Below are positions 1-9,787 of a DNA stretch of 64,000 nt, piece after piece. This stretch comes from Entamoeba histolytica HM-1:IMSS (Eukaryota; Evosea; Mastigamoebida; Endamoebidae). Within the stretch, counting starts at the first letter, position 1; each line of letters opens with the position of its first letter. The position numbers and the translations under genes were made by a program. The stretch lies in assembly GCF_000208925.1 (NCBI RefSeq), contig NW_001914874.1:81072-145071 (forward strand). The letters are read 5' to 3'. The notes under the pieces were generated by a model. The model ran no database searches and had not been told where the DNA came from. It saw nothing but the letters and a program-made list of their open reading frames with translations.

Positions 1-490
1 TATGATAATTCTTACCAAAAAGTTCCACTTGTTCTCTACTAAACATAAAAAATCCTTTATAAAATATTTGTTGAATTGTTTCACTTTTAGCAATACCATT
101 CTTTCCTTGAGATTTTGTTGTATTAAAAAAATAACCAAATTCACTGAGAATGTCCATTAATAAATGAAGACACTCAGTAAATTTATTATTTTCATATCTA
201 CGAAGAGATGTTTTTTCTTTAACACCTTTTCTTCGTTCCATTTCAATTATTTCCTTACATCTTCTTTCAATATATTCAGTAATATTGATAGAATAATTTT
301 TAAATTTTAATTCTTTAATATTAAGGAATTGTAAGGTTGTTGTAGTTTTTTTAGAAGGTTTTCCAAAAACAATATCACAATAAGGTAAAAGCAATTTAAT
401 CAATATTGATTCTTGATAAACTTGATAATTTTTATATATTTGGTATTTATTTTGTTGTTTTACACTAGTGTTTATTTGATTAGAAGTCAT
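1..490 (-). CDS. Lineage-specific conserved protein, 3' end outside the window
   Basis: An open minus-strand frame starts at the ATG at 490 and runs off the left edge (163 codons, no stop). I do not recognise a named domain. The product is basic and probably cytosolic or nuclear, with no signal peptide or membrane segment. It aligns without large gaps to the protein at 41065-41742. Shared blocks, in order, are a hydrophobic helix, a GKP-x-K motif, a Cys/Glu-rich helix, GV-x-EKT-xx-RR, a following NK-x-TE, a GY-x-F motif and K-x-ET. The two are therefore paralogues. The N-terminus here is shorter (no Lys-rich lead). An AT-rich stretch without coding signal follows upstream. Function unknown. 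Confidence 0.8.
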   Translation of the reverse strand, partial: MTSNQINTSVKQQNKYQIYKNYQVYQESILIKLLLPYCDIVFGKPSKKTTTTLQFLNIKELKFKNYSINITEYIERRCKEIIEMERRKGVKEKTSLRRYENNKFTECLHLLMDILSEFGYFFNTTKSQGKNGIAKSETIQQIFYKGFFMFSREQVELFGKNYH

Positions 491-1540
491 TTATTAAAGA
501 AACTTGTTCTCGCAACCCTTTAAATTTCTATATCTCAATGAATATAAAAATAGATTTAGAGCAAATAAACCAAGTAACGTATCACTTGGAAATTATAAAT
601 AATAAAGGTTCTATGTGCTATTTTTATATTTTTATCATTTTTTTTTCTTTTTGAAAATAGATTTATTTTTATTTTTGTAAAATCTTTGTCTAAAATTGAA
701 TTTAGAATAGTTATTTTTATTTTTTAGTTTTTTTATTATATTTAATAGTTATTGATTTTATAATTCTATTTTTAATTACATTATACTAAAAACAAAAAAT
801 AAAATAATTTCTTTATTTTTTTGGAATTTCAAAACAGCTTATTCAGCATTATACAAATATTTCATTAAAATTTTATTATGTTAAACATTATTTTTAAGAA
901 AAACAACCCCAAAGTTTTAAGTAGAATATTGTTCTTCTATATAAACAAGTTCTTTCTTTTTTCTTTTATTAAAGTTTCTGGGTTTTTCTGGATTTTAATG
1001 AATTTAAAAAATATATCCTTGTTTTGTTTTTTGAAACCAATATAATTTTATTAAGATTGGGTTAATTGTGGTAGTATTACTACATACATAATCTAATTTT
1101 TCAAATACAATATAAGTAGATATTATAATTTGCTTTTCTCTGAAAAGAAACATTATGCAATTATTTTTTATTCAAACATTTAATATTAATTAATAAAATT
1201 TAATTTCAATTATAGAATGTGAATCAAGTATTTGTCTTTGAATAAGAACTTTCCATTGATTAAATCAAAAATTACATTTTGAATATATTTTTGATTTTGT
1301 TAAAACCTTCAAATTTCAAAAAACAAAGAAGAAAAAATACCCCTATTCTTTTTTTCTTTAAACTAATTTTAAAACAGTGACAATAACCGTTATCATTCTA
1401 CTAATTAATGAGACAATTTCTTTGTTAGTTTTCTATTTACTTCTCATATCTTTAATAATAATATTTCAATTCTGGAATAAATATAAAAAAATTAAAATAA
1501 AAATTGTAAGTTTTTTATATTCAAAAAATTCATTTTTATT
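491..1540. other. Intergenic DNA, no gene seen
   Basis: AT-rich sequence with homopolymer A/T runs, frequent stops in all frames and no coding-like reading frame. It lies upstream of the minus-strand gene at the left edge and should hold its promoter. I could not identify a confident core element. Confidence 0.6.
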
Positions 1541-1558
1541 TATTTAGGAGTAGTACTT
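1541..1558. repeat. Left target-site duplication of the SINE
   Basis: The 18-bp string TATTTAGGAGTAGTACTT is repeated exactly at 2220-2237 and flanks the SINE-like element. Long exact flanking duplications are typical of target-primed reverse transcription by LINE machinery. Confidence 0.85.
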
Positions 1559-2219
1559 AGATTCGAAGATGGCACGTCAGAGACACCACATGAAACCCTA
1601 AAATAATCCCATGCTTCGAATCTCCCAGTTATCGTCTGGTTATGACGTGCCTTTGGTGAGATAATATCTATTCAACACTAACTGTTTATTATTATTAATA
1701 TTTATTAGAAGTGATTATTATAAAAGATTATTATTCATTGAGGTGTATTGTTATTCATTAACGTGTATTGTTATTCATTGAGGTGTATTGTTATTCATTA
1801 TTAATTATAAGGATTATTATTTACTAAGGGTGTATTATGTATTAAGAATTATCATTTATTAAAGAAGAAGCATATATAATTGATATTGTTGCACAAAAAT
1901 TAAACATAATGATATTATCAAGGAATAGGGTTTCTTTAAGGGGTGTCGAAGGTAAAAGGAGATGAGCTATAACAGTAAGTTATGGATATACTCTCCTTAA
2001 AACAACAATATAAAGAATGAGAAATATTATATTACTCATTAAAATCAAAATAAAAGTCAGGCAGCAACTTAATTGAGGAACCATTTAAGTCGAGCATGCT
2101 TGCAAAAACTTTATTTCAATAGAAATAAAGCGTGTTGAAGAAACTGATTCGCTCACTTCTCAACATGATGAACACATAAAGATAAGGTTAATCATAATTG
2201 ATTTCTTTTTTTTTTTTTT
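1559..2219 (+). mobile_element. SINE-type non-LTR retroposon (EhSINE-like), apparently full length
   Basis: A 661-bp element has no ORF, is visibly richer in G+C than its surroundings, contains internal tandem repeats and ends in a run of 14-15 T. It is bounded by an exact 18-bp target duplication. A second, decayed copy at about 15358-15885 aligns at both its 5' end (the CACGTCAGAGA block) and its 3' third. Entamoeba SINEs are about 0.5-0.7 kb, have internal short tandem repeats and a 3' end shared with a partner LINE, and depend on that LINE for mobility. The intact duplication suggests recent insertion. Assignment to the EhSINE group rests on structure and partial recollection of the sequence, not on a search. 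Confidence 0.85.
1731..1800 (+). repeat. Internal 20-bp tandem repeat array of the SINE
   Basis: The unit TTATTCATTGAGGTGTATTG occurs at 1731-1750 and 1771-1790. A variant with AAC for GAG lies between them (1751-1770), and a half unit follows at 1791-1800. A looser degenerate version continues to about 1850. Copy number of such internal repeats varies between Entamoeba SINE copies. Confidence 0.9.
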
Positions 2220-2237
2220 TATTTAGGAGTAGTACTT
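2220..2237. repeat. Right target-site duplication of the SINE
   Basis: Exact 18-bp copy of 1541-1558, directly after the poly-T tail. Its first T merges with the tail, so the exact border is ambiguous by a base. Confidence 0.85.
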
Positions 2238-3038
2238 TACTAGTGATAAAACTCTAAAAGTCAATTTTACAAGTAACAACTTCTGATAATATTTTCAAAT
2301 TTATTGGACTGTTGTTATGCACATAATTATATACTGGCTATAGATAATACACAACAATACTAATTAGTTGAAAATTAAAATACTGTTGTTAATTTTTCTT
2401 TTATAATATCTAGTCAAGTTAGAGTTTTTATTCATTTTTTTTTTTATAAATTTAAGGTAAGTTATTAACTTATAACTAATGCATGAACATTAAAAGGTTT
2501 CACAACAACTCTTTTCTTTGTTAGTCTATTGTCATTTTCTTTTCAATATTTCAAATTGACATTATAATTCAATATGTCTTGTAATAAATATAATTAGAAA
2601 TAAAATAATAATTAATAATTTATTATTGAAAGAAACTTTGAAATGTTAATAATTCAGAAAGAATTAATAGTAATGTATAATATTAAATTATTTTACATTA
2701 GTAGATGTGTTGTATTTTACTGTTTATTTGAATGAATATACTAATTGAAGTGAGTGTACTAATATAATTTAATTTAATGAATTTTGACTCTTTCAAGTAA
2801 TATACTCTGAAAAAAAAAAAATAAGAATGAATAACTATGAAGGATTAAAAGTTTGTTGTTGTAAGTAAAATTAATGTTTAAAACAGACAGTTTGTTTTTT
2901 TTTGTTTATTCAATTTTTAAAAACAATAATTATTAAATATTCATTTATTTTTTATTTTTAGTGTAATTTCTAGTAAATCGTATTGAGGAAAAAAGGAAAT
3001 CTCAAAAATAACATCGAAAAAAGATAAAATAAAATTAG
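2238..3038. other. Intergenic DNA upstream of phosphofructokinase
   Basis: AT-rich with long A and T runs. No coding-like frame. It must contain the promoter of the downstream gene, but no convincing GAAC or TATA element stands out. Confidence 0.55.
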
Positions 3039-4358
3039 ATGACCGAAAGAAGACATGTCCATCAAAGAAATGATTTACTTATTGCTAAAAAACCAGAAGA
3101 ACCACTTCCATCATTAGAAATTACATCATTAGGAGAATGTAAATATGAAAATACATATGCATCACCTGAACCTTTTGTTAATGGAATGAAAATGTCTATG
3201 TCTGCTATTAAAATTGATGGAATACCTGTTAATGAATGTGAAGTGGATTTAGCAGGACCAATGGAAAAAATATTCTTCATTCCAGAAAGAACCAAAGTTG
3301 GAATAGTAACATGTGGAGGATTATGTCCAGGATTAAATAATGTTATTAGAGGATTAGTTATGAACCTTCAAAATAGATATGGAGTTAAACAAATTTATGG
3401 TTTAAAATATGGTTATGAAGGACTTGTTCCTGAATTATCTGAACAAATGAAACTTGACACCCTTACAGTCAGTGATATTCATCAAAGAGGTGGAACTATA
3501 TTAGGTACTTCAAGAGGAGCTCAAGACCCTAAAATTATGGCACAATTTCTTATTGATAATAATTTTAATATTCTCTTCACATTAGGAGGAGATGGTACAT
3601 TAAGAGGGGCAAATGCAATTAATAAAGAATTAAGAAGAAGAGGTAGTCCTATTGCAGTTGTTGGTATTCCTAAAACTATTGACAATGACATTTGTTATAC
3701 AGACTCTACTTTTGGGTTTGATACTGCTGTAGAATTAGCACAAGAAGCTATTAATTCAGTTCATTATGAAGCTAAATCAGCAAAGAATGGAGTTGGAATA
3801 GTTAAACTAATGGGTAGAGATGCAGGGTTTATTGCATTATATGCATCAGTTGCATCAGGAGATGTAAATTTAGTATTAATTCCTGAGGTTGATACACCAA
3901 TTGAAGAGATTCTTAGAATGACAGAAAGAAGATTAATGTCAAAAGGACATATAGTGATTGTTATTGCTGAAGGGGCATGTCAAAATCTTAAACCAAAAGG
4001 TCTTGATCTTGGTAGTGATAAATCAGGAAATATTGTTCATTGGGATGCTGTTACATATATTAGACAAGAAATAGATAAGTATTTAGAAAATAAAAAAATA
4101 GAACATACTATTAAATTTGTTGATCCATCTTATATGATTCGATCAGCACCATGTAGTGCAGCTGATGCACATTTCTGTTTATGTTTAGCAAATGCAGCAG
4201 TTCATGTAGCTATGGCAGGAAAAACAGGATTAGTTATTTGTCATCATCATAACAATTTTGTTTCAATACCAATTGAAAGGGCATGTTATTATTTGAAAAG
4301 AGTGAACCCTGAAGGACCAATGTTATCAATGATGAAATCGATTGAAATGGTAGAATAA
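3039..4358 (+). CDS. ATP-type 6-phosphofructokinase, about 48 kDa
   Basis: Phosphorylates fructose 6-phosphate to the 1,6-bisphosphate in cytosolic glycolysis. The 439-residue length matches the smaller (48 kDa) of the two known Entamoeba PFK types. Visible family motifs are the phosphate-binding TCGGLCPGLNN (91-101), GGDGT (183-187), PKTIDND (211-217) and MGRDAGF (258-264). In GGDGT the position that is Asp in PPi-dependent enzymes (GGDDS) is Gly186. This favours ATP as phosphoryl donor, as described for the 48-kDa E. histolytica enzyme. Lys212 in PKTIDND is shared with the PPi and trypanosomal-type clade. The first 80 residues form an N-terminal extension. The start is the first in-frame ATG after a short A-rich leader. 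No intron. Confidence 0.95.
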   Translation: MTERRHVHQRNDLLIAKKPEEPLPSLEITSLGECKYENTYASPEPFVNGMKMSMSAIKIDGIPVNECEVDLAGPMEKIFFIPERTKVGIVTCGGLCPGLNNVIRGLVMNLQNRYGVKQIYGLKYGYEGLVPELSEQMKLDTLTVSDIHQRGGTILGTSRGAQDPKIMAQFLIDNNFNILFTLGGDGTLRGANAINKELRRRGSPIAVVGIPKTIDNDICYTDSTFGFDTAVELAQEAINSVHYEAKSAKNGVGIVKLMGRDAGFIALYASVASGDVNLVLIPEVDTPIEEILRMTERRLMSKGHIVIVIAEGACQNLKPKGLDLGSDKSGNIVHWDAVTYIRQEIDKYLENKKIEHTIKFVDPSYMIRSAPCSAADAHFCLCLANAAVHVAMAGKTGLVICHHHNNFVSIPIERACYYLKRVNPEGPMLSMMKSIEMVE

Positions 4359-4793
4359 AATATTCTTTCATTTTTTATCTTTGACTAGAGAGTTATTTTA
4401 ATGAAAAATATCCTTACTAATTAATTCTATTTAAAAAACATATTTGTTTCAATAAAAAAGAAAAATATAAGAAACTTTTTTATATTAAATAATATTACTC
4501 TTTTAACAAAAAGAATTATTTTTAAACACCATCTTCTTTGATTATAAGACAATTTAATAATACTAAAATGACAGTGTTTAAACATCTTTTTTTTTTAATA
4601 ATATACTTTCTTCTTTATATAAAATAGATAACAAAAAATAAGTTATTATTCTTAATTATTTCAACAAGGTAATTTAATAGAAGAAAAACATTAAAAAGAA
4701 GAAATAATAAAAATACAATAAAGAAAAAAAGTTATTTTAAAGAATAGAAACTGAAAAAAAGAAGAAAACCAAAACATAATACATTGATACAAG
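4359..4793. other. Intergenic spacer
   Basis: 435 bp between two same-strand genes. It is AT-rich with runs of T then A, and I see no coding or RNA signal. Confidence 0.6.
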
Positions 4794-6263
4794 ATGTCAA
4801 GAGAGGGACATAGAATTAGATATAAAGAATATAAATGTACATTTCCAGGATGTAATGAACCAGCAAAAACAAAATACAATTGTATTTCACATGTTTGGGA
4901 TGGACATTTAAAATTATTACCACATGAATTTCATGGAATTGCATATAAAAGTTTACCTGAAGAAAAACGAAAAGAAGTTAAATCAAAATGTTTAGAATAT
5001 ATCACATTTGTAACTGATACAGTTAATCAACGAAAAAGAAAACCCTATAAAACTGGATTAGGTGATACTATTGAAAGTTCTAAAGAAATAGAAAATAACA
5101 ATCAAATTATATCAATTACACCATCATGTAATGAAGATTTTATTACAATTCAAAGTGTTAATAAGAATATTAAAAGATTATGTATTGCAGGTGAATTATT
5201 TAGTGAAGCAGGGTTTTTCCAAAGAAGTGATCAAAGAAATAAAAATGAAATTCAAAAAATTACTGGAGCATTAGAACAACTTAAAAATGTTGTAGGATAT
5301 TCTTTTGTTTATAAAAATGATGAAAATAATCAAAAATATGGATTTATGGCTCAAGAATTACAAAAAATATATCCTAACACAGTTAAAGTACTTCCTGATG
5401 GAACATTAAGTATTGATACTGTTGCATTACTTCCTTATATTGTGTCATCTTTAAAAGAATTATATACTTCTATAACAGAATTAAATAAAGTAACTGAAAT
5501 TACACAAAAAATTAAAGATATTCTTAAACAAGTTTTAGAACCACAAGAAATAGATGAAAATGAATTATTTATTGGTAAATTTGGATTAGGTCCAAAAAAA
5601 ATAATTTGGTGGGTAGCAATAATATTTACAATATTATCAATTATAGAAGTAATTTGTATACCAAGTTTTGGAATGATTTGGATTTGGACTATTGTTGTTT
5701 CATTTATAAATTGGTTGTCTTATTGGAAAAGTGATTGGAATGATGAAGTAATTAATAATAAGTTTAATAAAGAAATTATTATTAATATTATTACTAGATG
5801 GTATATAATTATTTCAATTGGTTTAATAGCTTTTTCAATGACATTTTTAATGGGATCTACATTACAAATTTATATGAGTATTGTTATTGCTCTTAATTCT
5901 TTAATTGTTGGACTCACTTTTTTTGATATAACAAAGAAATTAGCAGGTTATTTAATGATATTTTCAATTATTCTTGCATTACTATTATTGCTTATTTTAA
6001 GCTTTATACAACCTTCTTATTCTTGTCTTCTTTCTTCGAGAAAACTTACTCAGTCTAATCGTTACATTTTTATTAAAGAGCAACCTCCATGGAATTGTAT
6101 GGCTCCTTCATTACATTCAAATTCATCTTCACTTATTGTTGATTATACCAAACCATTCTCTTTAAAAGCAATTGATTTTGGAGTAACAGCACGTGTTGAA
6201 TTGAAGTGTGAGAATGGTATTTCATTTACATGTGGAAATGTTGAATTAGAATCTTCATTCTAA
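4794..6263 (+). CDS. Zinc-finger membrane protein with MYRF-like self-cleaving S74 chaperone domain
   Basis: 489 residues. Domains in order: a C2H2 finger with C15, C20, H33, H38; a basic NLS-like patch RKRKPYK (80-86); a peptidase S74 / intramolecular chaperone domain (about 142-230) with the signature SDQRNK (S145, K150), then GFMAQELQKIYP (183-194) and a final hydrophobic helix; and a C-terminal half with about four or five membrane segments (about 270-309, 335-376, 384-404) and a Cys-bearing tail. In metazoan MYRF and phage tailspikes this domain trimerises and cuts itself just before the Ser of an S-D-x-R-x-K motif using a Ser/Lys dyad; both residues are here. Inferred role: an ER-anchored factor whose finger/NLS part (1-144) is released by self-cleavage. 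No Ndt80-like DNA-binding domain is visible. S74-domain call firm; transcription role inferred. Confidence 0.8.
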   Translation: MSREGHRIRYKEYKCTFPGCNEPAKTKYNCISHVWDGHLKLLPHEFHGIAYKSLPEEKRKEVKSKCLEYITFVTDTVNQRKRKPYKTGLGDTIESSKEIENNNQIISITPSCNEDFITIQSVNKNIKRLCIAGELFSEAGFFQRSDQRNKNEIQKITGALEQLKNVVGYSFVYKNDENNQKYGFMAQELQKIYPNTVKVLPDGTLSIDTVALLPYIVSSLKELYTSITELNKVTEITQKIKDILKQVLEPQEIDENELFIGKFGLGPKKIIWWVAIIFTILSIIEVICIPSFGMIWIWTIVVSFINWLSYWKSDWNDEVINNKFNKEIIINIITRWYIIISIGLIAFSMTFLMGSTLQIYMSIVIALNSLIVGLTFFDITKKLAGYLMIFSIILALLLLLILSFIQPSYSCLLSSRKLTQSNRYIFIKEQPPWNCMAPSLHSNSSSLIVDYTKPFSLKAIDFGVTARVELKCENGISFTCGNVELESSF

Positions 6264-6554
6264 CTAAGTTTGTGTTATTCAAATAAAAATGAAAATAGTT
6301 ATACAACAGTTTAATTTATCATCGGAAATAACAACTTAAATTTGATAAAAATAACAATAGTTGAAAGAAGTTCCTAAAAACTATTTATAAATACCAAAGA
6401 AAGATAAAAATAAAACTTAAAAACTACAAAAAAAATTTAAACCAAAGAGAAAGAAATGAATTTAGTGAGTGTAGAAAGATAGAGTTTTAGTTTTTCATTG
6501 TGTTGGAGGTATTGAGAAAGAAAACAAATTTAAAAAAAAAGGAATATTGAACCA

Positions 6555-8211
6555 ATGACAAAGTTAGTATTTAAAAATCTTTGTCAAACAATTGAAAAAC
6601 AAGACAATTATTTTCTTCTAAAGAAAGGATCAAGGAATATTATGATGCAACATAATAATTTTTTTTTTGCTTATTTATTCTGATGATTGTTCTATGTTTC
6701 ATTATCATTTAGCATCAATAGAAAGATTAAATAAAAGCAATTCAAAAACATTTTTCTTTAATTCAGCATAATAGCATATGTTTTATTATCAGAAGATATT
6801 AATAAATATTGGAATGTTCCATACTTCTTTGATATTTCTGAAAAAAAAACAACTGAGTTTTCTATGGAAATTGAATATACCTTCTTAAATAATATGAAAA
6901 ATAATTTTTATTCTTGTTCATTATTGTTTGATAATCCAAAAAAACTTTTACATATTTGACTCTTCATTTTGAATTATAAAAATAAGAAACATATAGAAGG
7001 AACATTTTTTTTGTAAATACACATTATTCAAAATCATAATGGTTTTCTTATATTTAACTGTAATTGATATTAAAAGTCTTAAAGCTACAAATAAACATAT
7101 TAAAACTACTATTAATTCTGTAGTCTCTTCTTAAGAAATTCAAATAGTAATATTCTAAGGCATTATCATTAGATAATAACTTATTATTTATAAATTCTAA
7201 ATCAATTATAAATTTTCCTTCTTTATTTAATGCGTTAACTACTTTTAATGAACCAACAGTATTTCTATCAAATAAAAAATGGTTGTAGCTTCCTCTTCAA
7301 AAACAGTCTTCGTTAATACCATCAAATAACACACTTTATTCATCAGTTGCTGAAAAGGATGTTCATGGACAATCACCATTTCAAGTATTGGAAAGTTATT
7401 TAAATGTAATAAACTCTGTTGATATTCATGCAAATAATGTTGAATTGATTTGTTTAAATTATAAGAGAAAATTAAAAGTATAGAACATTACATCTTAACT
7501 AATAACAAATAAAGTTTTTATAGGTCCAAATAGTTCAATTGGTAGTTTTGTCTATCATAATAAATTTATTAGTATTAGTTATAAATGTAGTATAATTAAA
7601 TATACTGACAATTATTTTTGATTCATTGACAAGTTAAACTAACAGGATTTTACCATTATAAAACAATACTTTTGTTGTTTAGAATGACATTGTACTAGTG
7701 GAATTTATCAATTATTTTAATTTTAAGCAAACAATAATATATACTCTTACTCAAACCCATTTATGGAAATTTACTTTAATAAAACAATTTATTCCGTTAG
7801 TCTATATTTTCAGTGTCTTTTGATAGAACAATTAATATATGGACTATACTTTCATAATTTCCTACTATTGAAGAAAGTAAACTTCATAAATCGGGAGTAT
7901 TTCAATTAGGAATAATAGACCCATACCATTTTTGTGTTATTGGAAATGAAAAGATTTTGATAGTTTATGATATTTATATTCTTAAGTCTTCAAATTGTTA
8001 TATATAAAATAAAGTTGAGATTATCTGTTGTTGTAATAATCAAATTATTTGTGGATGTGATGGTTCAACAGTAAAAATTCTTCTTATCAGCTTCTTAAAA
8101 CAATAATATATACAATGATAGGAATTAATTTTAATGTTATTTCAAAAAAAAAACAACTCTCTTGTTGCTGGAAGTAGAAACAGGAATTTATTTTATGTTA
8201 CGGGATTGTAA
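6555..8211 (+). pseudogene. Decayed WD40-repeat protein gene
   Basis: No long ORF remains, but plus-strand coding fragments in shifting frames can be read across the interval. It opens with an ATG at 6555 (MTKLVFKNLCQTIEKQDNYF...) that stops after about 40 codons. Later pieces read LSEDINKYWNVPYFFDIS, then a typical blade end VSFDRTINIWT (near 7810), IICGCDGSTVKIL (near 8050) and a terminal SLVAGSRNRNLFYVTGL followed by TAA at 8209-8211. Stops and frameshifts separate the pieces. The D-R-T-I-x-I-W pattern supports a WD40 propeller. It is not obviously a copy of the intact WD40 gene at 41834. The minus-strand ORF at 7245-7433 is a shadow. Confidence 0.65.
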
Positions 8212-8368
8212 ATGAAATAATTTATAAGTAAATTTTTCTTTTAACTTTTTATAGGTTTCAATCAATTCAACAAATAAAAAGTATTATATTAAACTAAAAA
8301 AATAAACTATTAAATAAAACTATTTTATTTACAAGATCAAATTTATTCAACTAACAAACATCCAAAAT

Positions 8369-9712
8369 ATGAATGAACGAATTGAATCACTTTTTATTGA
8401 ACCAGTTATTGACATAACCCAATTAAGAAAAATGATGTATTCAGGAAAGCTTCAAGTTAACTCAGCTTTAAGACCAAAAGCATGGCAGATTTTATTAGGA
8501 TATTTACCTCCAAATCAATTTGAATGGGGACTAGAAATTCAACAAAAGTCCCAACAATATAAAGTTAATACCCAACAATTATTGCCAACAATTATTGGAA
8601 GAACTGATTTTCTTGAGAAAGAAGTACAACCAATAAGACCTCGTCCAACAAGACTTTCAAATAACCCCAAAATTATTATTTTTGATAGAAATGATCCTTC
8701 TCCTTTATCTCATGATGACAAAACACCAAATAGTTCACTTGACACCCCTCGTAATGAAAGTGTTTTTGCTATTCCTGAACGTTCTCATTCAACAGTTTCT
8801 CGTCTTCCTTCTCCAAAGTCTTTGTTTGATAAAATTGTACGTCCACGGTCATCATCTACTTCATCAGACCAAAGAAAGAAAATTGATCAAGATGCTGTTA
8901 AATTAAAATACCAAATACGAATAATTGATAATGATATTCCAAGAACACTTACTATCTTAAAAATTGAAAACGAAAATAATATTGTTAATCATAGAAATGT
9001 TATTAAAAGGATATTATATTGTCTTGTTGCAATTGATAAAATTAAATATACTCAAGGCATGAATGAACTTGTTTCAGTATTATATTATGTTTTTGCTCTT
9101 CATTCAAATAATCAAGATTTTGAAGGGGCAGAAGTATCAAGTTATTATTGTATGAAAGGTTTATTAAAAGAATATTCACATTATTTTAATGAAGAAGAAG
9201 ATGATAAAGATGAAGGTATTAATAAAGCAATGAATGGTGTGATGAATCGTTTAAAAGAAGAAGATAACGAATTGTTTGAATCATTACAAGAAAAAGGAAT
9301 TGAGAATGCATTATTTTTATTTAGATGGATGTCATTGTTATTAACAGAAGAATTACCAATAAATTCTTTAGTAATGTTTTGGGATAGAATTCTTGCTAAT
9401 TTAAGAAGTAGACAATACCTTCAATGTTTTTGTGTTTCAATGATTATATCAATTAAAGATGAATTAATGGAAAAAGAATTTGATGAAGCATTAAGATTAT
9501 TACAACATTATCCATTAAAGAATTTTAATGACCTTGACTTAAATGCTAAGCTTATGATTAAATTTCCTAAAAAATCAAAAATAATAAAACCAACTTATAT
9601 TGACCAACCTATTCAACCACAATTCAAATTCATAAATAAAGACGATGATAAAGAAGATGGGGCTAGTTGTATTTTTGAAGTCCCACATCGTTCTGTTTCT
9701 TCTCTAATTTAA
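8369..9712 (+). CDS. TBC-domain Rab GTPase-activating protein
   Basis: Accelerates GTP hydrolysis by a Rab on a vesicle membrane; the target Rab cannot be told from sequence. The TBC domain begins near residue 21 with R-K-x-x-Y-S-G and L-R-P-K-A-W. It is then interrupted by a Ser/Pro-rich, probably disordered insert (about 85-175) and resumes with the Arg finger in IDNDIPR (R192) and the Gln finger in YTQGMNE (Q229; usual form YCQGMNE). Both catalytic residues of the dual-finger mechanism are present, so activity is expected. The C-terminal 40 residues are polar. The gene converges on the Rap-GAP gene with 75 bp between stop codons. Confidence 0.88.
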   Translation: MNERIESLFIEPVIDITQLRKMMYSGKLQVNSALRPKAWQILLGYLPPNQFEWGLEIQQKSQQYKVNTQQLLPTIIGRTDFLEKEVQPIRPRPTRLSNNPKIIIFDRNDPSPLSHDDKTPNSSLDTPRNESVFAIPERSHSTVSRLPSPKSLFDKIVRPRSSSTSSDQRKKIDQDAVKLKYQIRIIDNDIPRTLTILKIENENNIVNHRNVIKRILYCLVAIDKIKYTQGMNELVSVLYYVFALHSNNQDFEGAEVSSYYCMKGLLKEYSHYFNEEEDDKDEGINKAMNGVMNRLKEEDNELFESLQEKGIENALFLFRWMSLLLTEELPINSLVMFWDRILANLRSRQYLQCFCVSMIISIKDELMEKEFDEALRLLQHYPLKNFNDLDLNAKLMIKFPKKSKIIKPTYIDQPIQPQFKFINKDDDKEDGASCIFEVPHRSVSSLI

Positions 9713-9787
9713 TTTTCTATAGTTGTTAAGTTATATTTTTTAATTTGAAAAAAATTATAACAAATAAATGTAAATTTATAAAATAAT

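Noticed and set aside
3039..4358. PPi-dependent phosphofructokinase
   Set aside because: The motif is GGDGT, with Gly where PPi enzymes have Asp, and the protein is about 48 rather than 60 kDa.
7245..7433. 62-codon minus-strand ORF
   Set aside because: Shadow of the plus-strand WD40 relic, which has a consistent start, blade motif and stop.
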